Assembly (NCBI RefSeq): GCF_020423045.1
Contig: NZ_CP081943.1
Span: 1,984,001-2,048,000, forward strand
DNA length: 64,000 nucleotides
Direction: 5' to 3'
Source of the DNA: Pseudomonas sp. MM213
GTDB lineage: Bacteria > Pseudomonadota > Gammaproteobacteria > Pseudomonadales > Pseudomonadaceae
A program made the position numbers and the translations under genes. A model generated the notes under the pieces. It saw nothing but the letters and a program-made list of their open reading frames with translations, made no database searches and was not told where the DNA came from. Shown piece by piece: positions 16,727 to 25,033 of this stretch. The stretch's first letter is position 1; the number at the start of each line of letters is the position of its first letter.

Positions 16727-18105
16727 GCGGCCTCCAGCTTCGCGGTGAGGGGTGCTGTTTTTGGGGTTCTGCCGAGCATCGACGCGGGGATGGCAAGGAT
16801 CAGCCCGCCGCTGACGAACAAGCACAGCGCCAGTACATAGGTGCCGTTGTTGATATTGCCGGTCAGGTTTTCAGCGACGGCGGTGATCATCGAGCCGGTG
16901 AAACCGGAGAGGTTGCCGAAGGCGTTGATCATGCCGATACCCGCCGCAGCGGCGACGCCGGAAAGCACGGTCCCCGGCAGGGTCCAGTAAATCGGCATCA
17001 GGCTGAGGATCCCCGAGGCAGATACGCTGAGGAACAACACGGACAACACCAGGTTGTCGGCGAAATACGCGCTCAGAATCAACCCCAAACCACCGATGAA
17101 GGCCGGAATCGCCGCGTGCATACGACGCTCACCGGTCCGGTTGGAGTGCCGTGCGTTGAGCAGCATCGCAACCGTGGCAATCGAATAGGGAATGGCGGTC
17201 AGGAGGCCAATGTGCAAGCTGTTGGTGATGCCCGTGCTCTTGATGATCGAAGGCATCCAGAACGCCAGGCCGTAGAAGCCGGTGTTGAAGGTCAGCAGGA
17301 TCAGCACCAGCAACCACACCCGTGGATTGAAAAACACCTCGCTCAGGCGCGAAGCCTTGCCCTGGTTATCGGTTTGCAGATTGGCCTTGAGCAAGGCTTT
17401 CTCCGCAGCGGACAGCCATTTGGCGGAGTCGATGTTGTTGGCCAGACAGACGATGACGACGAACGCCATGATGATCGAGGGAATGCCTTCGATGATCAGC
17501 ATCCATTGCCATCCGGACATGCCCTGTACACCTTGCATGCTGCTCATCAGCCAACCGGAAAGGATCCCGCCCAGGGTCAGGCTGACCGGCAATGCCATCA
17601 GGAACCCGGACATCACCCGGCTTTGCCGATGGGTCGGAAACCAGTAGTTGAGGTACAGAATCACACCCGGGAAAAAGCCGGCTTCACAGATGCCCAACAA
17701 GAAGCGCAGCACGTAGAACATCGTGCTCGATTCGATGTGGAAGAAACCCGCCAGCGGTACGGTGAACGCCACGGCCATGGAGATTACGGCCCAGGTCAAC
17801 ATGATCCGGGCAATCCAGAAGCGCGCGCCGTAGCGATGCAGCAACAGGTTGCTTGGCACTTCAAACAGGAAGTAGCCCCAGAAGAACATACTGGCGCCCA
17901 AGGCATAGACGGTGTTGCTGAACTGCAGCTCGTTGAGCATGTCGAGTTTGGCAAAGCCGATATTGACCCGGTCCAGGTAAGCCGCCATGTAACACAGGAG
18001 CAGGACAGGAAGAATTCGCCAGATCACCTTGCGGTAGGTCCGGTCTTCAAATTCGAGTGCGCTGGCCTGCGCCTGCGCGGGCAATTGCTCGGATATCGTT
18101 TGCAT
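16723..18105 (-). CDS. MFS sugar-acid transporter (anion:cation symporter family)
   Basis: This 460-residue protein has 12 predicted membrane segments. The motifs AAYLDRVNIGFAKLDM and LFEVPSNLLLHRYGAR are hallmarks of the ACS family (galactonate, glucarate and related acid importers). The ATG at 18105 is preferred because homology starts at MQTISEQ. It heads the MFS-SDR-FAH unit with a four-base overlap to the SDR. D-xylonate, or another aldonate made by periplasmic oxidation, is the likely substrate given the XylD/XylX genes nearby. Confidence 0.88.
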   Translation of the reverse strand: MQTISEQLPAQAQASALEFEDRTYRKVIWRILPVLLLCYMAAYLDRVNIGFAKLDMLNELQFSNTVYALGASMFFWGYFLFEVPSNLLLHRYGARFWIARIMLTWAVISMAVAFTVPLAGFFHIESSTMFYVLRFLLGICEAGFFPGVILYLNYWFPTHRQSRVMSGFLMALPVSLTLGGILSGWLMSSMQGVQGMSGWQWMLIIEGIPSIIMAFVVIVCLANNIDSAKWLSAAEKALLKANLQTDNQGKASRLSEVFFNPRVWLLVLILLTFNTGFYGLAFWMPSIIKSTGITNSLHIGLLTAIPYSIATVAMLLNARHSNRTGERRMHAAIPAFIGGLGLILSAYFADNLVLSVLFLSVSASGILSLMPIYWTLPGTVLSGVAAAAGIGMINAFGNLSGFTGSMITAVAENLTGNINNGTYVLALCLFVSGGLILAIPASMLGRTPKTAPLTAKLEAA

Positions 18106-18159
18106 GAGGTAACCCCTGGGCATGTGGACATGCCTGATTGTTTTTATCGAATGGGTCAG

Positions 18160-18182
18160 GCCGAGTGAACCGTTCACTCGGC
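18160..18182. promoter_or_regulatory. 23-base palindrome between aldehyde dehydrogenase and MFS genes
   Basis: GCCGAGTGAAC-C-GTTCACTCGGC has perfect 11-base arms. It lies just after the dehydrogenase stop and 55 bases before the MFS start. The lack of a T tract makes an operator or RNA-processing hairpin as likely as a terminator. A TTTTTATCGAA half-site resembling the LysR-linked operator follows at 18141-18151. Confidence 0.55.
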
Positions 18183-18194
18183 ATAGCGCAATGA

Positions 18195-19775
18195 CTAGAG
18201 TGCTTCGGTGGTTTTTTCTCCGTTGACCAGGCGCGTCAGTCCCAATGGGTTGCGGTTCTTCAGCGCGTCAGGAAGCAAGGCGTCCGGGAAGTTCTGGTAG
18301 CACACCGGACGCAGGAAGCGATCGATGGCCAATGTGCCAACCGAGGTGCCACGGGCATCGGATGTCGCCGGCCAAGGACCGCCGTGGACCATGGCATCGC
18401 AGACTTCCACACCGGTGGGGTAACCATTGACCAGTACGCGACCGACTTTTTGCTCAAGCAGCGCCACCAGGTCGGCGGACTGTTCCAGCTCTGCCGTCTC
18501 CCCCAGCAAGGTCGCGGTCAGTTGGCCGCGTAAACCGTGCAAGGCCGCCAACAGTTCGGCCCGATCGGCCACCTCGACCACCACGGTGGCCGGGCCGAAG
18601 ATTTCTTCCTGCAGCAATTCATTGCCCGTCAGCAGCAGGCTGGCATCGGCCTGGAACAATTGCGCCTGCGCCTTATTGCCCTGCTGTGTCCGCCCTGCCA
18701 GATGAATGATCTGCGAATGCGCCAGCAACGTTTCGCAACCGTGAACGTAACTGCGCAGGCCGCCCGCATTGAGCATGGTTTGCGCGGGCTGATCAGCCAT
18801 CAAGGCACTGAGCGTCTGCACAAAGTGGCTGAAGGCCGGTGAGCGAATGCCGATGACCAGGCCGGGATTGGTGCAGAACTGCCCCGCGCCCATGACCACC
18901 GACGCCGCCAGTTCGGTAGCGATGCGCTCGCCGCGCACTTGCAATGCCTCGGGCAGGACCAGCACCGGGTTGATGCTGCTCATCTCGGCAAATACCGGGA
19001 TCGGTTGCGGGCGGGCGGCGGCCATGTCGCACAGCGCCCTGCCGCCCTTGAGTGAACCGGTGAAACCGACGGCCTGAATCAGCGGATGCTTGACCAGCGT
19101 TTCACCCACGCCGGCACCGAAGATCATGTTGAACACGCCTTCAGGCATGCCGGTCTGCTCGGCGGCGCGAACGATGGCTTCGGCCACTCGTTCGGCGGTC
19201 GCCATGTGTCCGCTATGGGCTTTGAACACCACCGGACAACCGGCAGCGAGCGCAGCCGCGGTGTCACCTCCAGCGGTAGAAAATGCCAACGGAAAGTTAC
19301 TGGCGCCGAACACCGCCACCGGGCCGACACCCAGGCGACACTGACGCAGATCGACGCGCGGCAAGGGTTGGCGTGCCGGGAGTGGCAGATCGATGCGTGC
19401 ACCGTAGAAGTCGCCGCGACGCAGGGTCTGGGCGAACAGGCGCATCTGGCCGCTGGTGCGAGCGCGTTCGCCCTGGATGCGTGCCGCCGGCAAAGCGGTT
19501 TCCTGGCAGACCAGGGCAACGAAATCATCGCCCAGTGCATCCAGCTCTGTGGCAATGGCCTCAAGGAACTCGGCACGACGGGCGGCCGGCAGATGACGAT
19601 AAACCGGATAGGCCTGGGCGGCGGCCGTTGCCGCGGCGTCCACTTCCTCGACCGTGGCCTGAATGAAGGCCGTGGGCAAAGGTTGCCCGGTCGTCGCATC
19701 AACGCTGTGCAACACCACCGATCCGGCGGCGCTGCGGCCTCCCGCGATGAAATTGTGTCCGGACAGTTCGGGCAT
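18195..19775 (-). CDS. 2-oxoglutarate semialdehyde dehydrogenase (NADP-type ALDH)
   Basis: This 526-residue aldehyde dehydrogenase has Asn160 (FGASNFPLAF), general base Glu264 (FAEMSSINP) and catalytic Cys301 (GAGQFCTNPG). The SSINP and FCTNPG signatures and the length fit the 2,5-dioxovalerate (alpha-ketoglutarate semialdehyde) dehydrogenase group. In the Weimberg route it makes 2-oxoglutarate from the XylX product. It is on the opposite strand to xylX/xylD, separated from them by the LysR gene, with an ATAAC-N5-GTTAT site 85 bases upstream of its start. Confidence 0.87.
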   Translation of the reverse strand: MPELSGHNFIAGGRSAAGSVVLHSVDATTGQPLPTAFIQATVEEVDAAATAAAQAYPVYRHLPAARRAEFLEAIATELDALGDDFVALVCQETALPAARIQGERARTSGQMRLFAQTLRRGDFYGARIDLPLPARQPLPRVDLRQCRLGVGPVAVFGASNFPLAFSTAGGDTAAALAAGCPVVFKAHSGHMATAERVAEAIVRAAEQTGMPEGVFNMIFGAGVGETLVKHPLIQAVGFTGSLKGGRALCDMAAARPQPIPVFAEMSSINPVLVLPEALQVRGERIATELAASVVMGAGQFCTNPGLVIGIRSPAFSHFVQTLSALMADQPAQTMLNAGGLRSYVHGCETLLAHSQIIHLAGRTQQGNKAQAQLFQADASLLLTGNELLQEEIFGPATVVVEVADRAELLAALHGLRGQLTATLLGETAELEQSADLVALLEQKVGRVLVNGYPTGVEVCDAMVHGGPWPATSDARGTSVGTLAIDRFLRPVCYQNFPDALLPDALKNRNPLGLTRLVNGEKTTEAL

Positions 19776-19859
19776 GACAGTCTCCTGACCCTGATTGAAA
19801 GCTGGTCGCTACTGTACTGTCGCGAATCGATTCTTTCCCAATGGCATTTTTGGATTAAC

Positions 19860-19878
19860 CGATAACGATCCGTTATCG
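19860..19878. promoter_or_regulatory. Operator candidate ATAAC-N5-GTTAT (site 1)
   Basis: CGATAACG-ATC-CGTTATCG is a perfect 8-base-arm palindrome, located upstream of the semialdehyde dehydrogenase and inside the gap to the LysR stop. The core matches site 2 at 20875-20889. Confidence 0.65.
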
Positions 19879-19903
19879 AAATGACCGACAAACCCCATCG
19901 GAT

Positions 19904-20854
19904 TTAACTCGCCGAATCGTTGTTCAAACGGGCGTTGTCCTTGAGTATTTCGGCAAACTCCAGAGCCGCCCCCACCAGTTGCTCGCCCTTGCGGGTGAGG
20001 ATGCCGTAGTCCTGCGGGACCAAATGCAAAGGCGTATCCAGCGTCTTGAGCTGACCGCTTTCGAGCAGTGGGTTGACCATGGCATTGGGCAGCATCCCGA
20101 TCATCGGCCCACGCTGCAGCACCTGGAGGAAGGTCTGCATCGAAATGGTGTCGACGGTGTTGCGGGGCATGCCCACGCCGGCTTCGGCGAACGCGAGTTC
20201 CATGCGCCCGCGAATCGGCGTACCCACCGGGTAAAGAATCCATGGCAAGTCCACCAGTTGCTCCAACGAGATGGGGCCGACACCTGCCAGCGGGTGCCGG
20301 TCGTTGACCACAATGCAGAACGGTTCGGGAGCCAGCGGTTGAAAGTCGTACCGCTGTTGCTGGCTTTGATCGGTGAAACGGGCGATGGCCAGGTCCAGTT
20401 TCTTCTCTTCAAGCATTTCCATCAGGTGGTTACTGGTTTGCTCCACCACCTCGATCGACAGCAATGGCCAGCGCTGTTTGATCTGCAAGATCGCCTCGGG
20501 CAGGGCCACCGCCGTAGCGGCAAATATTCCGCCGACCTTGAGGTGACCGTGCCCCCCCTCGCGCAGGCTGCTGATTTGCTCGACGAACGAGCGCGCGTCG
20601 TTCAAGGCGATTTGCGCATAGCGCAACACGTGTTCGCCCAGCGCCGTGGGCGGCATGGCCCGTGGTTGGCGCTCGAACAAGGCGAAACCGAGCAGGCTTT
20701 CGATCTCTTTGAGCATCTTGCTGATGGCCGGCTGGCTGAGGTTCATCTGTTGCGCCGCCAGGTGCATGTTACGGGTGCGCCCCAATGTGTCGATCAGCAG
20801 CAAATGCCTGAACTTGAGCCAACCGCAGAAACTGGAGAAGGACAGATCTGACAT
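19904..20854 (-). CDS. LysR-family regulator of the D-xylonate locus
   Basis: This is a 316-residue regulator. The N-terminal helix-turn-helix includes NMHLAAQQMNLSQPAISKML (about 28-47) and the effector domain covers about 85-310. ATG 20854 with a GAGG upstream is preferred to a longer start. It is transcribed divergently from xylX/xylD-like genes and lies between two copies of an ATAAC-N5-GTTAT inverted repeat. This is the classical arrangement for a LysR regulator sensing a pathway intermediate. Confidence 0.88.
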   Translation of the reverse strand: MSDLSFSSFCGWLKFRHLLLIDTLGRTRNMHLAAQQMNLSQPAISKMLKEIESLLGFALFERQPRAMPPTALGEHVLRYAQIALNDARSFVEQISSLREGGHGHLKVGGIFAATAVALPEAILQIKQRWPLLSIEVVEQTSNHLMEMLEEKKLDLAIARFTDQSQQQRYDFQPLAPEPFCIVVNDRHPLAGVGPISLEQLVDLPWILYPVGTPIRGRMELAFAEAGVGMPRNTVDTISMQTFLQVLQRGPMIGMLPNAMVNPLLESGQLKTLDTPLHLVPQDYGILTRKGEQLVGAALEFAEILKDNARLNNDSAS

Positions 20855-20874
20855 GAACACGCCTCGCACAGGTA

Positions 20875-20889
20875 ATAACCGCAAGTTAT
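20875..20889. promoter_or_regulatory. Operator candidate ATAAC-N5-GTTAT (site 2)
   Basis: ATAACCGCAAGTTAT lies in the 114-base divergent promoter between the LysR gene and the XylX-like gene. Half-spacing is identical to site 1 and compatible with the LysR T-N11-A pattern. The flank TTATCGAA also repeats. Confidence 0.65.
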
Positions 20890-20968
20890 CGAATACTGAA
20901 TTTATCTCATTGGAGTTTATCGACTGTCCGTCCTAGCGTGAAGTCTTTACGAACCAGGAAGATGCCCC

Positions 20969-22150
20969 ATGTCGCTATTGCTTACTCCCGAAAACACCCT
21001 GCCCGTCGATGGCGTCGCCGGTACCTTGATCGGCCGCGCCTGGGTACCAGGCCAGATCGCCGGACCTTCGCCGATCGTCCTGCGCGCCGACGGCGTGTTC
21101 GATCTGTCGGAGCGCTTCGCGACCCTGAGTGACTTGCTGGAATCGGACGCTCCTCTGTCGGCAGTGCGCGAGACGCCGGGCACCTTCATTGCCAGCATCG
21201 AGGCCCTGCTCGCCAACACCGGACCTGACGCCGACCCGTCCCGACCTTACCTGTTGGCCCCTCTGGACTTGCAGGTGATCAAGGCCGCCGGCGTGACCTT
21301 CGCCGCCAGCATGATCGAGCGTGTGATCGAGGAGCAGGCCGGTGGCGACGCCGCCAAAGCCGAAGCCGTGCGGGCCACCGTGCATGGCGTGATCGGTGAC
21401 AACCTGCGTTCGATCGTTCCTGGCTCAGAGCAGGCCATGCGCCTGAAAGCCTTGTTGATCGAACAAGGCATGTGGTCGCAATACCTGGAAGTGGGCATCG
21501 GTCCGGACGCGGAAATCTTCACCAAGGCACCGGTTCTGGCCTCTGTTGGCAGCGGCAGCCGGATTGGCATTCATCCGGGTTCGCAGTGGAACAACCCGGA
21601 ACCGGAAGTGGTGCTGGCGGTGAACAGTCGCGGGCAGATTCACGGTGCGACCCTGGGCAACGACGTCAACCTGCGAGACTTTGAAGGCCGCAGCGCGCTG
21701 CTGCTGAGCAAGGCCAAGGACAACAATGCATCCTGCTCGATCGGACCGTTCATTCGCCTGTTCGACGAGCACTTCAGCCTGGACGATGTCCGCGCCTGCG
21801 TGGTCGACCTTGAGGTGCAAGGTGAGGACGGTTACCGGATGCACGGATCGAGCTCCATGAGCCAGATCAGCCGTGACCCGCAGGACCTCGCCGGCCAGAC
21901 CCTCAACGCCAATCACCAATACCCCGATGGTTTCCTGCTGTTTCTCGGTACCCTGTTCGCGCCCACCGAAGATCGTGATCATGTGGGCAGTGGTTTCACC
22001 CACAAACTGGGGGACCGGGTCAGCATCAGCAGCCCGTTGCTCGGCAGCCTGCACAATCAGGTGACCCACAGCTGCGAGGCAACGCCTTGGACCTTTGGCG
22101 TGAGCGCCTTGCTACGTAACCTGGCGTCCCGAGGATTGCTGCCACGCTGA
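20969..22150 (+). CDS. xylX: 2-keto-3-deoxy-D-pentonate dehydratase (XylX-like, FAH fold)
   Basis: This 393-residue enzyme dehydrates 2-keto-3-deoxy-D-xylonate to 2-oxoglutarate semialdehyde. The blocks LLAPLDLQVIKAAGVTFA, WSQYLEVGIGPDAEIFTK, NNPEPEVVL and LGNDVNLRDFEGRSALLL agree closely with my memory of Caulobacter XylX. Candidate metal ligands are Glu211, Glu213 and Asp232. It is the first gene of the plus-strand unit, with the XylD-like dehydratase 47 bases downstream. The AraD1-type L-arabonate enzyme of the same fold is an alternative. Confidence 0.86.
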   Translation: MSLLLTPENTLPVDGVAGTLIGRAWVPGQIAGPSPIVLRADGVFDLSERFATLSDLLESDAPLSAVRETPGTFIASIEALLANTGPDADPSRPYLLAPLDLQVIKAAGVTFAASMIERVIEEQAGGDAAKAEAVRATVHGVIGDNLRSIVPGSEQAMRLKALLIEQGMWSQYLEVGIGPDAEIFTKAPVLASVGSGSRIGIHPGSQWNNPEPEVVLAVNSRGQIHGATLGNDVNLRDFEGRSALLLSKAKDNNASCSIGPFIRLFDEHFSLDDVRACVVDLEVQGEDGYRMHGSSSMSQISRDPQDLAGQTLNANHQYPDGFLLFLGTLFAPTEDRDHVGSGFTHKLGDRVSISSPLLGSLHNQVTHSCEATPWTFGVSALLRNLASRGLLPR

Positions 22151-22197
22151 GCCTGAACAGATTGTCGATTCATCCAATTACAAGAGAGACATGAATC

Positions 22198-23985
22198 ATG
22201 AGTGACACCCCTAAACGCCGTCTGCGCAGCGAGCAATGGTTCAACGACCCTGCCCACGCGGACATGACTGCCCTGTATGTCGAACGCTACATGAACTACG
22301 GCATGACCCGAGAAGAGCTGCAATCGGGTCGCCCGATCATTGGCATCGCCCAGACCGGCAGCGACCTGACACCTTGCAACCGTCATCACCTGGAACTCGC
22401 GCAGCGGGTCAAGGCCGGCATTCGTGATGCCGGTGGCATCCCCATGGAATTCCCCGTCCACCCGATCGCCGAACAGTCACGCCGGCCGACTGCCGCACTG
22501 GATCGGAACCTGGCCTATCTGGGACTGGTGGAAATTCTCCACGGTTATCCGCTGGATGGTGTTGTACTCACCACCGGTTGCGACAAGACCACCCCGGCCT
22601 GCCTGATGGCCGCCGCCACCACTGACCTGCCGTCCATTGTGCTGTCCGGCGGGCCGATGCTCGACGGTCACCACAAGGGCGAACTGATCGGCTCCGGCAC
22701 CGTGCTCTGGCACGCGCGCAACCTGATGGCGGCCGGTGAAATCGATTACGAAGGCTTCATGGAAATGACCACCGCGGCATCGCCTTCGGTGGGTCACTGC
22801 AACACCATGGGCACCGCACTGTCGATGAACGCACTGGCCGAAGCGCTGGGCATGTCGTTGCCGGGTTGCGCGAGTATTCCGGCGCCCTACCGCGAGCGCG
22901 GTCAAATGGCCTACGCCACCGGCAAGCGCATTTGCGAACTGGTGATGCAGGATGTACGCCCGTCACACATCATGACCCGCGAAGCCTTCGAAAACGCCAT
23001 CGCCGTCGCGTCGGCGCTCGGCGCGTCAAGCAACTGCCCTCCGCACCTGATCGCCATCGCCCGGCACATGGGCGTCGAGTTGAGCCTGGATGACTGGCAA
23101 CGGATTGGCGAAGACGTGCCGCTGCTGGTCAATTGCATGCCGGCCGGCAAATACCTGGGCGAAGGTTTCCATCGCGCGGGCGGCGTGCCATCGGTCATGC
23201 ATGAACTGCAAAAAGCCGGGCGCCTGCACGAAGACTGCGCCACGGTCAGCGGCAAGACGATCGGCGAAATCGTCAGCAGCAGTCTGACCAGCAACGCTGA
23301 CGTGATCTATCCCTTCGAGACCCCTCTCAAACATCGCGCGGGCTTCATCGTTCTCAGCGGTAACTTCTTCGATAGCGCAATCATGAAAATGTCGGTGGTC
23401 GGCGAGGCGTTCCGCAAGACCTATCTATCCGAGCCAGGCGCAGAAAACAGCTTTGAAGCACGGGCAATTGTGTTCGAAGGACCGGAGGACTATCACGCCC
23501 GAATCGACGACCCGGCGCTGGAAATCGACGAGCGCTGCATCCTGGTGATTCGTGGTGCCGGCACCGTGGGCTACCCCGGTAGTGCCGAAGTGGTGAACAT
23601 GGCGCCACCGGCAGCACTGATCAAGCAAGGCATCGACTCTCTGCCGTGCCTGGGCGACGGTCGCCAGAGCGGCACCTCGGCCAGCCCTTCGATCCTCAAC
23701 ATGTCCCCGGAAGCCGCTGTCGGCGGAGGTTTGGCGCTGCTGAAAACCAACGACCGCCTGCGTGTGGACCTCAACGCAAGATCGGTAAACCTGCTGGTCG
23801 ACGAAGCCGAAATGGCCCGCCGTCGCGCCGAGTGGACGCCTAACATCCCTGCGTCCCAAACGCCTTGGCAAGAGCTGTACCGGCAATTGGTTGGACAGTT
23901 ATCGACGGGCGGATGCCTGGAGCCGGCCACCCTGCATATGCGGGTCATCGCTCGAAGTGGCGGCGAGCCGCGTCATTCGCACTGA
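22198..23985 (+). CDS. xylD: D-xylonate dehydratase (IlvD/EDD family, XylD-like)
   Basis: This 595-residue iron-sulfur dehydratase removes water from D-xylonate to give 2-keto-3-deoxy-D-xylonate. Cluster cysteines are Cys60 (SDLTPCN), Cys128 (TTGCDKTTPA) and Cys201 (VGHCNTMG), the same numbering I recall for Caulobacter XylD. Length and motifs ERYMNYG and PAPYRERGQMAY agree. No xylose dehydrogenase or lactonase is nearby. In pseudomonads, periplasmic glucose dehydrogenase can supply xylonate, which fits an importer plus dehydratase arrangement. L-arabonate is a possible second substrate. Confidence 0.88.
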   Translation: MSDTPKRRLRSEQWFNDPAHADMTALYVERYMNYGMTREELQSGRPIIGIAQTGSDLTPCNRHHLELAQRVKAGIRDAGGIPMEFPVHPIAEQSRRPTAALDRNLAYLGLVEILHGYPLDGVVLTTGCDKTTPACLMAAATTDLPSIVLSGGPMLDGHHKGELIGSGTVLWHARNLMAAGEIDYEGFMEMTTAASPSVGHCNTMGTALSMNALAEALGMSLPGCASIPAPYRERGQMAYATGKRICELVMQDVRPSHIMTREAFENAIAVASALGASSNCPPHLIAIARHMGVELSLDDWQRIGEDVPLLVNCMPAGKYLGEGFHRAGGVPSVMHELQKAGRLHEDCATVSGKTIGEIVSSSLTSNADVIYPFETPLKHRAGFIVLSGNFFDSAIMKMSVVGEAFRKTYLSEPGAENSFEARAIVFEGPEDYHARIDDPALEIDERCILVIRGAGTVGYPGSAEVVNMAPPAALIKQGIDSLPCLGDGRQSGTSASPSILNMSPEAAVGGGLALLKTNDRLRVDLNARSVNLLVDEAEMARRRAEWTPNIPASQTPWQELYRQLVGQLSTGGCLEPATLHMRVIARSGGEPRHSH

Positions 23986-24006
23986 CGTTTTTTGCGCAGC
24001 CCTGCT

Positions 24007-24057
24007 ATTTCGGCCGGGCAGAATCTGCTGATCGATGGCGGCGCGATTCGCTCAAGT
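24007..24057 (+). pseudogene. Possible remnant of an SDR C-terminus
   Basis: Directly after the dehydratase stop, one frame reads [17 protein letters not shown], which matches the closing TGQ-L-VDGG motif of short-chain dehydrogenases. No start or upstream domain remains and the frame runs on into antisense of the LysR gene. It suggests that a third gene of the xylX-xylD unit was deleted. The match is short, so chance remains possible. Confidence 0.4.
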
Positions 24058-24945
24058 CAGCAGGTCCGCCGCTGCGCATCGCTCCTCGAGCAAACGCACA
24101 AACATGGTCAGGCTTTGCGACACCGTCCCCCGGCGCCACACCAGCCAGGTTCGCAAATAGCGAAAGGACTCAGACAATGGCCACACACTCACGGTGGTGC
24201 AGCCCGGCATGCTTTCGAGCATGCTGCGCGGCATCAGCGCCAGGCCAGCACCGGAGCTGACACAGGCCAGCATGCCGTGATAGGACTCCATTTCGAAAAT
24301 CTTGCCGGGCACTGCGGCGTCCTTGGCGAACCAACTTTCAAAGTGGTGGCGATAAGAGCAATTGGAACGAAAGGCGTAGATGTTTTCGCCGTTCACATCC
24401 TGCGCGCGGTGGATCGGGGCATGGTTGAGCGGCGCGATCAGCACCATCTCTTCCTCGAAGGCCGGCACACCCTCCAGTGCCGGATGCAGCACCGGCCCGT
24501 CGACAAACGCTGCGGCCAATCGACCCGAGAGCACGCCGTCAATCATGGTTCCGGAAGGTCCCGTGGACAAGGCCAGCTCGACTTTGGCGTGCTTCTGGTT
24601 ATAGGCGGCCAACAACTCAGGAATGCGCACCGCCGCCGTGCTCTCCAGCGAACCGAGGGGAAACGATCCTTGCGGCTCTTCCCCGGCAACCGTCGCGCGG
24701 GCCTCCTGGACCAGGTCGAGGATGCGTCGGGCATAGTCGAGAAAACTCCAACCGGCCGGCGACAGCCGCAGGCGGCTTTTCTCGCGGATAAACAGGTCCA
24801 CGCCCAGATCCTGCTCCAGTTGCTTGATCCGCGTCGTCAGGTTCGACGGCACCCGATGGATATGCTGAGCGGCCACGCTGATGCTGCCGTGCTCGGCGAC
24901 AGCTTTGAAAATTTCGAGCTGAACCAGATCCAAGTCATTCTCCAA
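24052..24945 (-). CDS. LysR-family regulator, PtrR/YneJ-like
   Basis: This 297-residue regulator has an N-terminal winged helix ([20 protein letters not shown], about 10-29, then [15 protein letters not shown]). The effector domain has the FRSNCSYR and [16 protein letters not shown] segments that I associate with the PtrR group. It is divergent from the succinate semialdehyde dehydrogenase gene by 88 bases, the same pair order as E. coli yneJ-yneI (ptrR-sad). It therefore probably controls putrescine/GABA breakdown rather than xylonate genes. Confidence 0.82.
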   Translation of the reverse strand: MENDLDLVQLEIFKAVAEHGSISVAAQHIHRVPSNLTTRIKQLEQDLGVDLFIREKSRLRLSPAGWSFLDYARRILDLVQEARATVAGEEPQGSFPLGSLESTAAVRIPELLAAYNQKHAKVELALSTGPSGTMIDGVLSGRLAAAFVDGPVLHPALEGVPAFEEEMVLIAPLNHAPIHRAQDVNGENIYAFRSNCSYRHHFESWFAKDAAVPGKIFEMESYHGMLACVSSGAGLALMPRSMLESMPGCTTVSVWPLSESFRYLRTWLVWRRGTVSQSLTMFVRLLEERCAAADLLT

Positions 24946-25033
24946 ACGTGAACGGTACGATCAGTATTATTCAGTTTCCAGAAAACAAATACCACCGTAG
25001 TCTGAACCCATCCCCACCCCGCAGGACGGTGCC

